This document shows positions 47,894-59,385 of a DNA stretch of 64,000 bases, piece by piece. The stretch covers positions 24,004,607 to 24,068,606 of the forward strand of contig NC_026656.2 in the NCBI RefSeq assembly GCF_000004075.3. Reading direction: 5' to 3'. A program made the position numbers and the translations under genes. The notes below the pieces were generated by a model. That model saw only the letters and a program-made list of their open reading frames with translations, did not search any database and had not been told where the DNA came from. The DNA comes from Cucumis sativus. Lineage: Eukaryota; Streptophyta; Magnoliopsida; Cucurbitales; Cucurbitaceae. Within the stretch, counting starts at the first letter, position 1, and every line of letters begins with the position of its first letter.

Positions 47894-48219
47894 TATGAAA
47901 CTTCCATTTCAAATAAAAGAGAATACCATTAATAGTAGTGAATTAAAGTTAAAAGACTAAAATATCTACCTGGAAACTGATTAAATATTAGATAAAGTAA
48001 AAGAGACATTGTATATTAGTGAATTAAAATTAAAACACTAAAAGTAGATATTTTGATCTTCTAGTTTTAATTCATTAATATAAAAGTTCTTCTCTTCTAG
48101 TTGATCTCATATTTAATCAGCTTTCAGTAGATATTTTAGCCTTTTACTTTTTAGTCTTAATTCACTAATATAAAAGGCATTCTCTTCTAGCTGATCCAAT
48201 ATGAAACTTCCATTTCAAA
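47894..48219. repeat. Palindromic four-unit repeat flanked by perfect 20-bp direct repeats
   Basis: TATGAAACTTCCATTTCAAA occurs at 47894-47913 and 48200-48219. Between them 47919-48184 is a long inverted repeat: two units reading TTAGTGAATTAAA...ACTAAAA...TAGATATTT (left), then two in the opposite orientation (AGTAGATATTTT...TTTTAATTCA(T/C)TAATATAAAAG). Arms of about 130 nt would pair with mismatches. It could be a MITE or a small-RNA-producing hairpin; no coding sequence. Confidence 0.75.
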
Positions 48220-49100
48220 AGATAAATTTTTACAACTTTTGTAATCTGATTTTATTTAAAAATTTTGGACGATTATGCACAGAAAGAAGAAGCATAGATT
48301 CCATAACAAACATATAAAAAGATGGAACGAAAAGAGAAGTTAAGACAAGGATGGTGAGAAAACATGTCAATACAAAAGGCTTTGAAAATACAATGGTTTG
48401 TATTACCCATGCTAATGTTATGATTTTCTTATGCAAATTCTCCAGTCCATACAACAAAATGAGGTCAAATGTTTAATAAAATCAATAACAAAAAACTCTC
48501 ATCTCAAACATCAAGCCCACTACTTTACCTTTTTAGTAACAAACAATAGGAACTCTTATACTCTCATTCACTTGATAAAAGCTTAAATTTTACATTTGAG
48601 AACAATGAAAAGGAAAAGAAAAAAAAAAGAGGGAAATCCAACATCTTCCCTCACCAATCAATAATAAATTTGAAGTGCATTTATTTAATTTTTCTTCTCT
48701 TATCCTTTTTTATTTTCCTCTGCAAATTCCCAGATAATATTTCTCATGGATCTACCAGCATATTGATAACTGCGCTAGGAATTTTAAACACTCCTGTTTT
48801 TCTCTCTAATTTTCAAATGTACTTTACCAGCATCGTAACACCATATAAGGGACAAGACCCATAGTTAACACAAGTCAAAACTATATTTCATCAGTCTCTC
48901 ATCCTTGATGAACCAGGCCTTGCACCTCCTTGCAACCATCGGCATTTGGATTTTGTCTTACTGAAGCTTTTTTAGTGTTTTGTTTCTCTACTTCAACAGT
49001 ACTCAGCTTAACTCTATTTTTCCCCACCCAGAAAATGCTCCATCATCCCAATAAATTTTCTCTAGCCATCGACAACTGCCCCAGTTGCAAAATCATATTC
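48220..49100. other. Intergenic sequence with a possible terminal-exon remnant (minus)
   Basis: Minus strand 48909-49050 is open and reads ...VEVEKQNTKKASVRQNPN then ADGCKEVQGLVHQG and a stop. It looks coding by composition but I do not recognise the family and no start or partner exon is placed. It ends close to the insertion point of the LINE composite. Other frames in this stretch are low-complexity. Confidence 0.3.
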
Positions 49101-49602
49101 ACCTTATAACAGTTGTTGGTTTTTTGTTTAAGGAGACAAGCTTCTTTATTAATATAAAACCCAAGAGAAATATACAATGAGGATAATAGAGAACTCTAAA
49201 ATAAAAGGAGAGGGAGAGAGAGGGGACTTGGAGGTGCACCCAAACATCTCAACTTAGGTTGACACCCCTAGCGCCATCAGCAAATCCCAAAAATAAAAAA
49301 TTCAATAAAACAACTAAAAACCAGCTACTCTGGGAACATACAAAAGCAGAAACCAAAAGCAAAAAAGGAAGAGTACAGAAGAGATAAAACCCCCAAGGCC
49401 CCTAAACATATAATCTCCTATATAGCTAAAAAACTCAGAAGTATTTCGTCTAATAAAAGCAAAAGCCGCAAAGATGCAAAGTCTTGAGCTTCTGAGGAGT
49501 GCATAAAATCAGCCCCCATTAAAGTGGTTGATGGATGAAAGTCGCCCACTTTAAACATATATCCTGAATTGAATAATCTTTGAATCCCACATTTAAAGAG
49601 CT

Positions 49603-49980
49603 TCAGGCTGTAGCATTCCTCTTTGTTGTGTCCAAAGTGTCAAACCAGCCCCTTTCCTTGTCGAGAAAAAATGCACTGATTGCATTCAAACCAGATTTGA
49701 GAGCCCAAACCACATTAAAAATAGAAAGAATACTCCTCCAGCAATTATTGATATAGGGGCATAAAATAAATAATTGTAGTAAGCCCTCACTGTCCTTTAA
49801 GCAAAGAGGGCACACTGAAGGCAAGAAGCACTTGTCAGCGATTTTCCTTTGCATGATCAAGGAGCAGTTTAGGAGACTGAACTTCATATCCAAATTAATA
49901 TGTTGACTCTCCTTGGGCTGCTGGTCTTCCAAAGAGCTTTATAAATAGCTTTGTCCAGCAGACACTCTGGAGTTCTCAAA
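49603..49980 (-). pseudogene. LINE ORF2 3' part: zinc-binding RT C-terminal domain
   Basis: Residues such as CSLIMQRKIADKCFLPSVCP followed by LCLKDSEGLLQLFILCPYIN match the zf-RVT domain at the C-terminus of plant LINE reverse transcriptases (CPLCxxxxEGLLHLFxxCPY). It joins directly to endonuclease sequence at about 50000, so the reverse transcriptase (about 2 kb expected) has been deleted. Confidence 0.75.
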
Positions 49981-49999
49981 CTCTTCTTCCCATTTGCTA

Positions 50000-50572
50000 T
50001 TAATAAAAAAAACTATCCAGCAAGGACCTTGAGGCAGATCCTCCCTCTCTAGACCATGTGTATCTGCCGTTTTGAAGAGGAAGTTCCATGATATTAACCG
50101 AATCAATGAAGTTATTAAAAAGCCTTATTCCTCTTGTGTTTCTGCCAGTGAGCCCAGTGAATAACTTTGAAATCTCCTCAACACCGCATTCTAAAATGGA
50201 TAAGAGCTCTGGCCAAATGAGTCTTCTTTCTCTGTAACCACACAGACCATATACATTGCTAATCCAACCGCATTTCTTGCATATCGTATCGCCTTTAATT
50301 GAGAGAGAAAACCTCCTTTTGATAATCTCAACCACTGTAATTTTGCTCGTCCCACATTGTGAGAATACCTCCTGATGCACCGACTGATTCCACAAACTCC
50401 CATATGATTTCTTTGGAACTCCATATTGATTTAATAAATAATGCATCAAAGCTTTCCATTTTCAATTTTTGAATCATAACCACATCCGAATGATGGTTCT
50501 TGATGGATTTCTTAAGGGCTATGCGCTTGGTAGGATCTTTCAGCCCCTTGTATTCCATGGAATTATCTTCAT
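50000..50572 (-). pseudogene. LINE ORF2 5' part: APE-type endonuclease, frameshifted
   Basis: An ORF2-like start MKIIPWNTRG lies at 50572, then a stop/frameshift, then LKDPTKRIALKKSIKNHHSD and VVMIQKLK, and in another frame SGASGGILT-like and NGRYTWSREGGSASRSLLD. This is the APE endonuclease order. The usual catalytic QETK reads QKLK, so the active-site Glu is lost. At least two frameshifts. Inactive. Confidence 0.75.
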
Positions 50573-50637
50573 GGGTTAGGTACCTTTGAAAATATCAACA
50601 CAACAGCTTACTCAAACCAGCACAATACCACTATCAT

Positions 50638-51117
50638 TTATAATGGGCAACAACTCCTTTGGAACTTCTGATAATTTAATAGGGGAGGACCAAGGAGCTT
50701 CACCAATATCAGCATCATTAACTTTAAATAGTTCAAATCCACTCCTTCTACTTCAGCATTTGTTTGACCCTCATAAGTGTATTTCAAGCCTGCAGATTCT
50801 TTTCTGCTACCACTATAGGGAGAGAATAATTCTGTATTCTTCTTCTTCAGAACAAAATCAACTGAGTGGCATGGAGAACCTCGTAATAAGGTGATTTTAG
50901 TGTTAGGATCCGTGAAACTCGAGTAATTGAAAAGTTTAGGAGCTGGGGGAGCTGTAACTGACCTGTTTTGAACTGTATCAATTCGAACTTTGGAGCTGCA
51001 GGCCTCCAGGAGATCCGAGTTATCCTCAGATAGAGAGGGCTTGATAATTAAGTTCTGCTGTGGAGCCACTTTTGTAGCTTTGAAAGAGCAAGCAACAAGT
51101 GATTCAGACTTTAGCAC
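50638..51117 (-). pseudogene. Open frame of 159 codons, probably LINE ORF1 C-terminal part
   Basis: Lies immediately 5' of ORF2 in the LINE direction and ends about 65 bp before its start, the place of ORF1. It is Ser/Lys-rich with FSPYSGSRKESAGLKYTYEG, without a domain I can name. The frame continues degraded toward 51470. Assignment rests on position. Confidence 0.45.
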
Positions 51118-51476
51118 AGCAGTCCAAGCATTATCAAAAGATGTTTTTTTTCTGATGAAATGCTTTAGGGGGGATTTTCGGAGAACTGCCTTTTTTCGTT
51201 CAAGCTTGATTGGGGTAACAACCTTTGTTGAGGATTGGGCATCACCGGCTAACTAAAATTCTTTGATAGAGAGGCCGTTTAAAATCTACAGTGAAAAGGG
51301 TGGGCTGGCAGCAGCATTTTCAGAACCACAGTAATCGAAGGTGCCATTCTGTTTTCTTTTTCTCTATCCAACCCTTCGGCTGACTTTTGGAAAAGGAATC
51401 AAAATTTGTGGGGCCCACAGACTTATTCGAACATTTGTCTTTAGCCGGTTTAACAAAGGCCATTAATTGTGACCCT

Positions 51477-53100
51477 TCATTCTCCGACGCAATTAATGCT
51501 ATTTTGGCATGCTTCCCTCTTCTCTGGCGCCGCTAGGAACCTCTTCTTCTTCAGATAGGCGATTACTAGGTCTCCAATTTGAAAATACCTTCTTCGAATT
51601 AACTCCATCGTTTTTTTGCTAAGAGGCATTAGGACAATCTTATTATTCATCCACTGGAATTCATATGTATTCTCCCTTCCTCTATGGACTGCTTGAACAT
51701 CATACTGCCACGACCTCCCAAGCAAGATATGGCAAGCATCCATATCTAACACATCAGACGATTTGGTCTTTATAACTTCCTCAAATTGACAAAGGAACCG
51801 AGCAAATCTCATTTATCTGTGTATCTCCACCTTTCACGATCCATCCTATTTTGTAAGGATTGGAATGAGGTTCTGTGTTCAGTTTAAGGCCAGTAGCTTC
51901 TTAGAAATGAAATTCTCACTGCTGCCACTATCAATAATCATGTTGCATACCTTACTTTGAACAGTGCAATGGGTCTTGGAAAGACTATGCCATTGCTGGT
52001 GGAGTTGTCATTTTTAGGTGCAATTAGTACTCTTTGAAGTACACAAGAGTCTTTCCCCTTTATCCGGCTCAAGGATCTCTTCATCTTGATCAAAATTTCC
52101 TTCTTGTTCCTCAACGAGGTCTTCATCTTCCTCTAGAATGGCTACGGTCTTTCTTTTAGGGCAAGAGTTGGAAAGATAGCCAGTTTGTCCATAACGAAAG
52201 CATTTACTCATATTAGGCCCTTGATACACGTTCTCTGTTTGTTTCTTGGAATTGCTTCAGTCTTCTTCCCATTTGGATCACTTGTATTGTCTTTCTCTTG
52301 CTTTTCAGTGGACTAAGTAAGAGAAGAGTTTGTAGCTGTAGTCTTGCTGGTAGTATTGATATTCCAGGGGCTTCTTCTGGTATTCTTTCTTGAACCTAGT
52401 TCAATAATCTCCTCTACAGGTTTTGCATAAGTGATAGCATCAGAAAGGGTTAGGAAAGGTTGAAGTTTAACATTTTCTTTTATATCAAACCTCAATCCTC
52501 CAACAAACCAACCAATGAGATGTTCATTCTCCATCAGATTCGTTCTAGCCCCTCATCGGTGAAATTCTTCAATGTAATCTGCTATAGTTTGAGTTCCTAG
52601 CCGGCAGTTTTGATATCGGTTGTAGAGAGTTTGTTCATAGTTGGGTGGAAGAAACCGAGCTTTCATCAACTTCTTCATTTTCTCCCAAGAAGCAATGGAT
52701 CTTTTACCATTTCTCCTCCTATTGACTTCGATTTGTTCCCACCAAGCTCAAGCTCCAGCGTTCAACTTCAAAGTAACTAAATGCACCTTCTTTCCCTTGA
52801 GTGAGTTCATGTAATTAAAAAAAATCAGTATTCTTGAGCCAATCTAAAAAAATTTCTATATCTCTTACCATCGTAGCTAGGCAAGTCTATTTTCATTTTA
52901 TATTCGGCCAGCTCCCTTCTATCATCAAAACGTGGCAGGAACCTTCTATCTTGATTATTTACTAACCTTTCTTGAGTTTCATCATCAATAGAGCTCCATT
53001 CTTGAAGTTCTTGATAGTAATCTTGGATTCTTGGAGGGAGTTCTTGATAACCTTGAACCGGTCTCTAAGTAAATCTGATATTGCTGTCAAAATCCATTGG
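51477..53100 (-). pseudogene. Ty3/gypsy gag-protease remnant
   Basis: In minus-strand order: a gag core (IEIFLDWLKNTDFF near 52840; WFVGGLRFDIKENVKLQPFL near 52510), a worn CCHC knuckle (CFRYGQTGYLSNSCPKR near 52190, where the second Cys and the His are altered), and retropepsin-flanking sequence (MDACHILLGRSWQYDVQAVH, then RGRENTYEFQW near 51730). Several stops and frameshifts. Reverse transcriptase, integrase and both LTRs are absent. The fragment at 52962-53204 may still be LINE ORF1 or the N-terminal gag. Confidence 0.7.
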
Positions 53101-53331
53101 AGATGGTTTTCAAAGACTGATAGAATTCTGTGAGCTTCCACATCTTCAATGCGAAAACCACCATCCTCTTTCCAAATGCAATAATGCAACTGACTTACTT
53201 GCAACTAACTACCTTCATTTTGTGACTTGAAACTCATCGAAGGAGGCTGGAAGGGAACGCTGGAAGCTAGATAGGGGAGAGGCGAGGGGAGAGAAAACTC
53301 ACCTATCATACCTTATTATAACAATTGTTGG

Positions 53332-54120
53332 CATTCTAGTCAGTTACAGAAAACGACCTCTTTCACTCCTATACCTCTCCAGCCAAAGAACAAAGCATTA
53401 GGCTTGTAAGTTTTAGGAACAACATAATTTTGGATATCAGCATTCTATAGTGCTCATTAAGCCAAACAAAATGTGTTTGAGTCCTTCTCTAAAGAAACTC
53501 ATCCATTCTTTTTTTCTTTCTTTTCTTTTAACAAAAAACAATTTCTAATAGAGTTCATCTTCAAAGAAACTCTTCCATTCATTACCTTCAATCAAAACCT
53601 AAATAAATCCCAATAGATATAATAGTTTAAAGAAATCTAAAATACATGTTCTCAACCCTAATCTTTTTGAGCGGCATATATTCATCTTAGAGAGCATATA
53701 TCATATGACCCTTTCTTAGTTCTTTTTGAGTTTTGAAAGTTGGATAACATCTTCTCAAGATGAAAGTGTAGTCTATGTAGATCTTTCAAGAAGAGTGTAG
53801 AAAAAGACATTTTTTAGATGGCAAAGCTTTTTTCTAATTATCATTTAATGGTTTTGTTACTTAACTGGAATGCCCTGTGTATAGCTGGCCTTTGCCTCCC
53901 TGAAAAGGGATTCCGATGTCCAGTTCATTAGAAGTGTCCATGTTTGATTATGGCACCATGATCATATAAACAATTATTAAAGACAAAAAAAATCTCACAA
54001 TCTCAAAACCTTATGCTCTTTATTCAACAAAAATTATGAACAACAATTTTTCTTCACATACACTTTTAATAGAAAAACTTTTTGTTCAAAGTTTTTAAGA
54101 AATGATAAATTAATGTCCCC
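53332..54120. other. Intergenic sequence
   Basis: No gene or ordered repeat recognised. TTCTTTTCTTTTAACAAAAAAC-type tracts near 53510. Confidence 0.35.
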
Positions 54121-54405
54121 CATTCGGTAACCATTTTGTTTTTACTTTCTTACTTCTGAAATTTGTGTTGTTTCTCACAATTTCTTACTCAAGTTTACAC
54201 ACTTCTCCTATATAAACATTTGAATTCTTAGATAATTTTCAAAAACAAAACAAGATTGTAAAAACTAACTTTTTAAGTTTTCAAATTCTGGCTTTAATTT
54301 TGAAAACACTCCTAAAATATAAACAACATATAGAACACAATAGATGGAACTGCACTTATAGGCTTAATTTGCAAAAACCAAAAACTAAATAATTACCAAA
54401 TGGAC
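54121..54405. repeat. Dispersed cucurbit MITE-like repeat, clearest copy
   Basis: Starts CATTCGGTAACCATTTTGTTTTT and ends AACTAAATAATTACCAAATGG, an imperfect terminal inverted repeat of about 20 bp (C-TTTGGTAA--ATTT-GTTTTT). The interior is AT-rich with ATTCTTAGATAATTTTCAAA and CTTATAGGCTTAATTTGCA. I recall this as a very common non-coding repeat in Cucumis intergenic DNA. Confidence 0.6.
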
Positions 54406-55093
54406 CTATAAAATAACTAATAAGTTTACCCTGTTGCCATTTTAGTTCCAAAATTTTCAAAACGTTAATCTCAGTCCGTCTACTTCCATCCAATCTTCAT
54501 CTTAGTCTCAGTTCCTAGACTTTTAGAAAGCTACTTTTAACCTCAAGTCTTATTAAACTCCCTTTATCAATTTATGACACCGCACATTTACTCAATCTTT
54601 AGCCGCTATGCAAGACCTATGTTTCTTTTTAAAACCTGTTCATTATTTAAATGTCACATCCAAACTGCATATCTAAACCAATTATCAAGTATAGTTATTA
54701 AGACATGAACCCAAACCTAATAAGAACCAATAAATTTAGAACGCAAATCATCATCAAGAATACCCATTTGTAATTTCTCCATGCCTACTAAAAATGCAAT
54801 ATAGAAGTTTACAAGAAAAAAATTGATGATAAGATAGTAATTCACATGAAAGAAAAATCAGTACATATTGATGAAAAAAGAATTTTCAGATCATATCTAA
54901 TGATTTTTTTGTTTGAGGAGAGACCAGATCATATCTAATGATGAAAGAGACTTGCTCACTAGTGGCTGAGAGATTAAAGACATACTAACCTTTTAGTTTC
55001 TCCTATGGTACAAGCAGTCTACATAATCTAAACACTGCTTAAAGTTGCTTCAAAACATGGAAAATTCTTCAGAAAGTTATGTCAAGCTTACAT
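54406..55093. other. Intergenic sequence and STIPL1 3' UTR
   Basis: The last 100-200 bp next to 55094 are the probable 3' UTR of STIPL1 (minus strand). The phrase AGACCAGATCATATCTAATGAT occurs twice near 54885 and 54923 in part. No other gene. Confidence 0.4.
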
Positions 55094-57709
55094 CTACCGT
55101 CTCTTAGTTGTAGAACTACTGTGCATGTCCAGCAATCGTTCAAGGGATACTAGGGACCACGATTCCTCAGTTTGGGCATACACTTTTTGATTTAGAGCGT
55201 CCACTATTATGCTTATATTTCCAAAGCCATATATCTGGTGCCCATTGTGCATCCTTCCAGGTTTAGGCTTAAAGAGCAAACCATGCTGTTGGGCATGGGC
55301 CTCAAGTACTTCTTTCAGAGTCATCTCAAGTGTACCACCCATACTATCCAAATTAGATGTGTTACCCAATCCAGCTGATCCTTGCTGTTTAGCTTGCGCA
55401 GCAGCCTTCTGCTGAGCTTCAAATTGCCGTTGCTCAAGAACCCGAAGGTAAGAAATATTTTCTTTCAAACCTGGTTGAACCACCTCCATCCCTTCAACAG
55501 CTTGATTCATCATATCTAGTCCACAACTAAGCTGGTACCGGATACTTTCATTAGCCAGAAGCTCCTTTGGAAAAAGTTCTTTCCAGCCCATATACCACTT
55601 TGTAACCTCCTCGAAATTTGGATTCGAACATAACCAGTGATATAATACCTGTAGCCACTTGGAGAAGAAGAATTTCTCCATCATATCAACCATGAGGTGG
55701 ATCGGTAGGGCAGAAGCCCAACTAGTAACCCAGTAAAACTGATCGAGTTTTTGATTTCCTGGATTTACTTGGAATTCTTGCAAGACAAGCTGCAGTTTAG
55801 GTACTATAAAGCGACGCATAAGCTGCTCCCAACTACCAGAATCAAATACAGCTTTCCAAGGTGACAATATAGTATAGGCAGAAGCATCACTTGGATGCCA
55901 AGCACCAAGAACAAAACTCAACTTCGTACGTATGACCTGATACATACCCTCCAGCTTATGCCCTAACAATGGCAGCCATGGATGTACCCACATATGGATA
56001 GGAACAGGATCTCGCTGAGGTTCCCACAAATCTACTGCACCTGCCAGTTTAGGCATGACAACATTGTCCAATACGGTATGAAGCACTGAAGGAGGCAGCA
56101 ATTTTTCCCAAGACTCTAAGAACCGAAGCATTGGTTCAGGGTCCCTAGCCTGCCATGTATTTATGCCAGAAATTCTTACGGCGGGTAGCACAACTTCTGA
56201 AACCAGGAGAGTATAGGGCGATGTCATGTCCCAGATGTCAACACAGTCTTCATCTTGAAGCAGCATCTTCCACAACGATATCACTTCTAACCCATGAGAA
56301 GGATTTTGAAGAGGATCCCAGCCCTGAAATACTCTAATCAATAAAGGTAGTGCAAATGAACATGCAATGCAAGACAGGTTGCATAACTTGTAGTCTTCAC
56401 CAAATTTTCTTCGCAAGCCACTGAAGCACTTGGCAAGTCCATCTAATGTCAATGTTCCAGCAGAATTATCTTCTCCTATTCGTTCAATCGTGCTCATAAT
56501 TTCTTCCATACTATTCAACTGCTTCTTCTGACGAGCCAGCTCAATCTCTAACTTTTGCTTCTCTTCCTGTAAGCTCAATGCAGTTTCCTTCTCATTTCTC
56601 AAATCTCTATCAATTTTTTGAATATCCAACTCAGCCAAATCTACAATCAACCTCACATTATGCTGAAGCTCTGGCATAGGAATGTCATTTTCTCTGGCTT
56701 TCTCTTCAGCATTCAGATTCTCTAAATTAGTCAACACCCGCACCTGAGGTCCACGCATATCAAACACCTTCTGAACAACTTCCAATGCCTGGTCCTGCTT
56801 GCGAGCCAGTAATTCCTCAGCTGTTAAATATGCTTCTTTCTTCTTTTTAGACCTAACTTGCTTCGACCATAGCCTCTCCTTTGCCTTGGACGTTGGTTGG
56901 GGCAATGTTTTCTCCTCAACTTCCTGCAAAGCAGGTATCTTAGGTGCCTCTTTGAAGTCATTAAAACCCATACCCATATTCTTAGGCCTCAGTTTAGCTT
57001 CGATGGGAGCTACAATCCCCTGTTCGTTTTTTCCAAGCCCACCTCCTTTGTATCCCATTTTTTCAAGTAGTTTCAGACCAATGCCCTTAGTATGCTTCTC
57101 AAACGCACCAACATTCCCAGGGTCAGAATCTTTTCTGCTCCCGGATACAATTCGACTTTTCTTCTCTATCTGTGATTTCACTCTTTCCCTCTCCCTCCTT
57201 TCAGCTCCCTCCTTAATCCTTTTCCCAAAGGCAGTGGGCAAAAATAAATCATCACCATCTTCATCTCCATCAACATTAGAACCATTTTCCTTAAACCCAT
57301 TGGGATTTCTGTCAGAACTTGAAGAATTAAATCCGAGGCCAGAACCAGACGTGCTAGAACCCAAGCCAAGGCCAGTTTGGTCATCGTCCACATTGTCAGT
57401 ATCTCCATCCTTAGAAATCCTATCAATCTCCTGGTTGGGCATGACGGTGCCGGTGGATACAAAATTGACAGGCTTGGTGAGGTCAGGTTTCCTAGACAAG
57501 TCCCGGTCCTTGCGGCGCTTCCTAGACGAAAATCCATCACCATCAGAGTCCGAATCCGACCCAGTTGCGAACACACCATAAACAACATCTTCTTTCGTTT
57601 GGGACCTCTTCTCTTTGCGCTTACGGTAATAAAACTCACCGCCAATCCATTGGCCATCATCGTAATCATTCTCCATACCAAACCTCTCCATTTCCTGATA
57701 ATCATCCAT
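55094..57709 (-). CDS. STIPL1: Septin and tuftelin-interacting protein 1 homologue (STIPL1/NTR1, TFIP11 family)
   Basis: A single intronless frame of 871 aa, close to the plant family length. The protein is a nuclear G-patch cofactor of the DEAH helicase Prp43 in intron-lariat spliceosome disassembly; in Arabidopsis STIPL1/NTR1 affects splicing, pausing at exons and the circadian period. N-terminal TIP_N region, residues about 1-100 ([17 protein letters not shown] and a basic [10 protein letters not shown] stretch, probable nuclear signal); G-patch at about 207-252 ([20 protein letters not shown]); predicted coiled coil about 365-410 ([19 protein letters not shown]); then the long GCFC-type domain (about 420-780, including [20 protein letters not shown]); a Gln/Ala-rich segment and conserved C-terminal tail. 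The start [11 protein letters not shown] fits the family. Large plus-strand frames across it are shadows. Confidence 0.95.
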   Translation of the reverse strand: MDDYQEMERFGMENDYDDGQWIGGEFYYRKRKEKRSQTKEDVVYGVFATGSDSDSDGDGFSSRKRRKDRDLSRKPDLTKPVNFVSTGTVMPNQEIDRISKDGDTDNVDDDQTGLGLGSSTSGSGLGFNSSSSDRNPNGFKENGSNVDGDEDGDDLFLPTAFGKRIKEGAERRERERVKSQIEKKSRIVSGSRKDSDPGNVGAFEKHTKGIGLKLLEKMGYKGGGLGKNEQGIVAPIEAKLRPKNMGMGFNDFKEAPKIPALQEVEEKTLPQPTSKAKERLWSKQVRSKKKKEAYLTAEELLARKQDQALEVVQKVFDMRGPQVRVLTNLENLNAEEKARENDIPMPELQHNVRLIVDLAELDIQKIDRDLRNEKETALSLQEEKQKLEIELARQKKQLNSMEEIMSTIERIGEDNSAGTLTLDGLAKCFSGLRRKFGEDYKLCNLSCIACSFALPLLIRVFQGWDPLQNPSHGLEVISLWKMLLQDEDCVDIWDMTSPYTLLVSEVVLPAVRISGINTWQARDPEPMLRFLESWEKLLPPSVLHTVLDNVVMPKLAGAVDLWEPQRDPVPIHMWVHPWLPLLGHKLEGMYQVIRTKLSFVLGAWHPSDASAYTILSPWKAVFDSGSWEQLMRRFIVPKLQLVLQEFQVNPGNQKLDQFYWVTSWASALPIHLMVDMMEKFFFSKWLQVLYHWLCSNPNFEEVTKWYMGWKELFPKELLANESIRYQLSCGLDMMNQAVEGMEVVQPGLKENISYLRVLEQRQFEAQQKAAAQAKQQGSAGLGNTSNLDSMGGTLEMTLKEVLEAHAQQHGLLFKPKPGRMHNGHQIYGFGNISIIVDALNQKVYAQTEESWSLVSLERLLDMHSSSTTKRR

Positions 57710-58115
57710 TTCTCGCTCTCTCCCCCCCTTCTCAAAGACACAAAAAGTTAAACGCTAATTTAAGGAACAAGAAGGAATTTGGAAAAAGAAAAAAACCCTG
57801 ATTTCCTAATTTCACTAAGGGAAACAAATTACGGTTGAAAGAGAAGAAAACCTACTGATGCCCAGTGGCGGACGGATTCAAAGATTGTGACAGTAGGAGC
57901 GGTGATTCGCCATAGTGGCGGCTGCAGCGGAAGCCTTTGAAACCGGCTTGGAGCTGTGGAGGCGGAAGCTCTTGCCCTTCTCTCTTCAGAAGTTGGGTTG
58001 TCGTAGTGGAAGTTCTCAGGTTTTGGTGGAGTCGGCGCTGGTCAATCTCGTGAAGGTTGAATCGGGATGGGCCGTCCTTGGGGGCTGTTTTGGTGGAAAC
58101 TCCAAACACACCAAT
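57710..58115 (-). promoter_or_regulatory. STIPL1 5' UTR / promoter with site II element
   Basis: GC-richer than its surroundings. TGGGCC at 58068-58073 is a site II (TCP-binding) element, common in promoters of plant housekeeping and RNA-processing genes. A minus-strand donor-like CAGTAG|GTTTTC at about 57852 suggests a 5'-UTR intron ending shortly before the ATG at 57709. The overlapping frames of 85 codons (minus) and 98 codons (plus) are not supported by any domain. Confidence 0.45.
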
Positions 58116-59385
58116 AATGTTTCAAAACTATTCATTATCAAAATACAAAAACCCATTACTTTACTTTACTTTACTTTACAAATACCAAATCTAAAATTTA
58201 AATCATATTAACTGATATTTTAATTTATTTCTAACTTATACCAAAATTTTAAATTTTATCTAAACTTAAATACATCAAACTGACTTTTATCCGTAAATAT
58301 TTACATCAAATTTGCTATTTTTTACCATTTTCCATTTTATTATTTATTACAACCGGTGAAAAATCAGGATTCTGTTCATTTTTTTAAATCTGAATTTTTC
58401 AAATTTTTAATTTCAAATTACTTTCCACCATCAACCTACCTAACAACAAAAATGAGCATAAACAAATACAAACAAATATTTTGAGTTTAAGTTAATTAGT
58501 CCCACAAATTTGTCATTCTAAAAAACACATGGAATTCAAAAGAATAAGCAACCAATTTCAACAGGGTCAAATAAATATATAAAATATTAGTAGAGACGAG
58601 GATTATAATAGTTTGGATATTAGAGATTATAATAGTACGAGGTTTATGATAGTATCCTTTTATGGTGCAGACTATTATCTCAGCTTTTGTCGACGTTGCT
58701 TTCTTTTTGTAGTGGATGCTACTTGAATTTTTTGTTTTGGCTTTACTTTATACTTTTACTCATAAATATTTGGAGCTTAGTAAGAGCAAGTGTGAGAAAG
58801 AGGAGCAAGGAGACTAACGAGAGTGGGAGCAAGTATTGTCATTCCAACTATAGGGGTAAATAGCTCTTCAAAATTCAATGAAATAGTTATGATGTATTTA
58901 AATTATATTTTATGGCTATCTTAATAAATTAAATCATATCTAATATAAATTGTTTACCATGGTTCTTCTAAATAAAGAAAACTTTATAGGTCTATTTTAA
59001 TAGGTCCGATTACACTACTACCTATTTTAGTAGCTCAATTACATAAATGATTTAATAGAATATGATATTTTTAAAAAATAAAAGAAAAACCAATATCAAA
59101 TATCGTATAGACTTCTAAACCATATTTTTAAATATATTATAAATATAACAAATAATTAGTAATCGGTTTTTAGAAGGCTATTGAACATTATCAAATATAT
59201 TATTGGTATTTAAATTTGCTATTTTTACAATTTAAATAATAAAACTTAATTTTGTTTTTCTATTTTTCAAGAACCCTTTAAAAAATTTAAGAAATTACAT
59301 AATTTATTTTCTCAAAATGGTTTTTACATTAAAGAAAAAAACCCCAAATCTTCAACTAAGGTAGGACAACCTTTCCATGTTTGTG
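58116..59385. other. Intergenic sequence between STIPL1 and ABCF4
   Basis: AT-rich; (TTTAC)n-like run at 58156-58180. No gene. The two genes are divergent, about 2.8 kb apart between start codons. Confidence 0.4.

Larger units (their letters stand above)
49120..53309 (-). mobile_element. Composite LINE / Ty3-gypsy insertion with flanking duplication
   Basis: Everything recognisable in this 4.2-kb block reads on the minus strand. It is flanked by ACCTTATAACAGTTGTTGG (49101-49119) and a slightly diverged copy at 53310-53331, consistent with one target-site duplication. The low-coordinate end carries a LINE-style tail (minus strand ...CTTAAACAAAAAA). From 5' to 3' it holds a gypsy gag-protease segment, a LINE ORF1-like segment, endonuclease, and a zinc-binding 3' domain. 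Reverse transcriptase is deleted. Confidence 0.6.

Noticed and set aside
56799..57801. 260-, 187- and 124-codon frames over STIPL1
   Set aside because: Antisense or out-of-frame shadows of the 871-aa gene; no domain of their own.
57852..58211. Frames of 85 and 98 codons in the STIPL1 leader
   Set aside because: Lie in a GC-richer 5' UTR/promoter; no family match and opposite-strand overlap.
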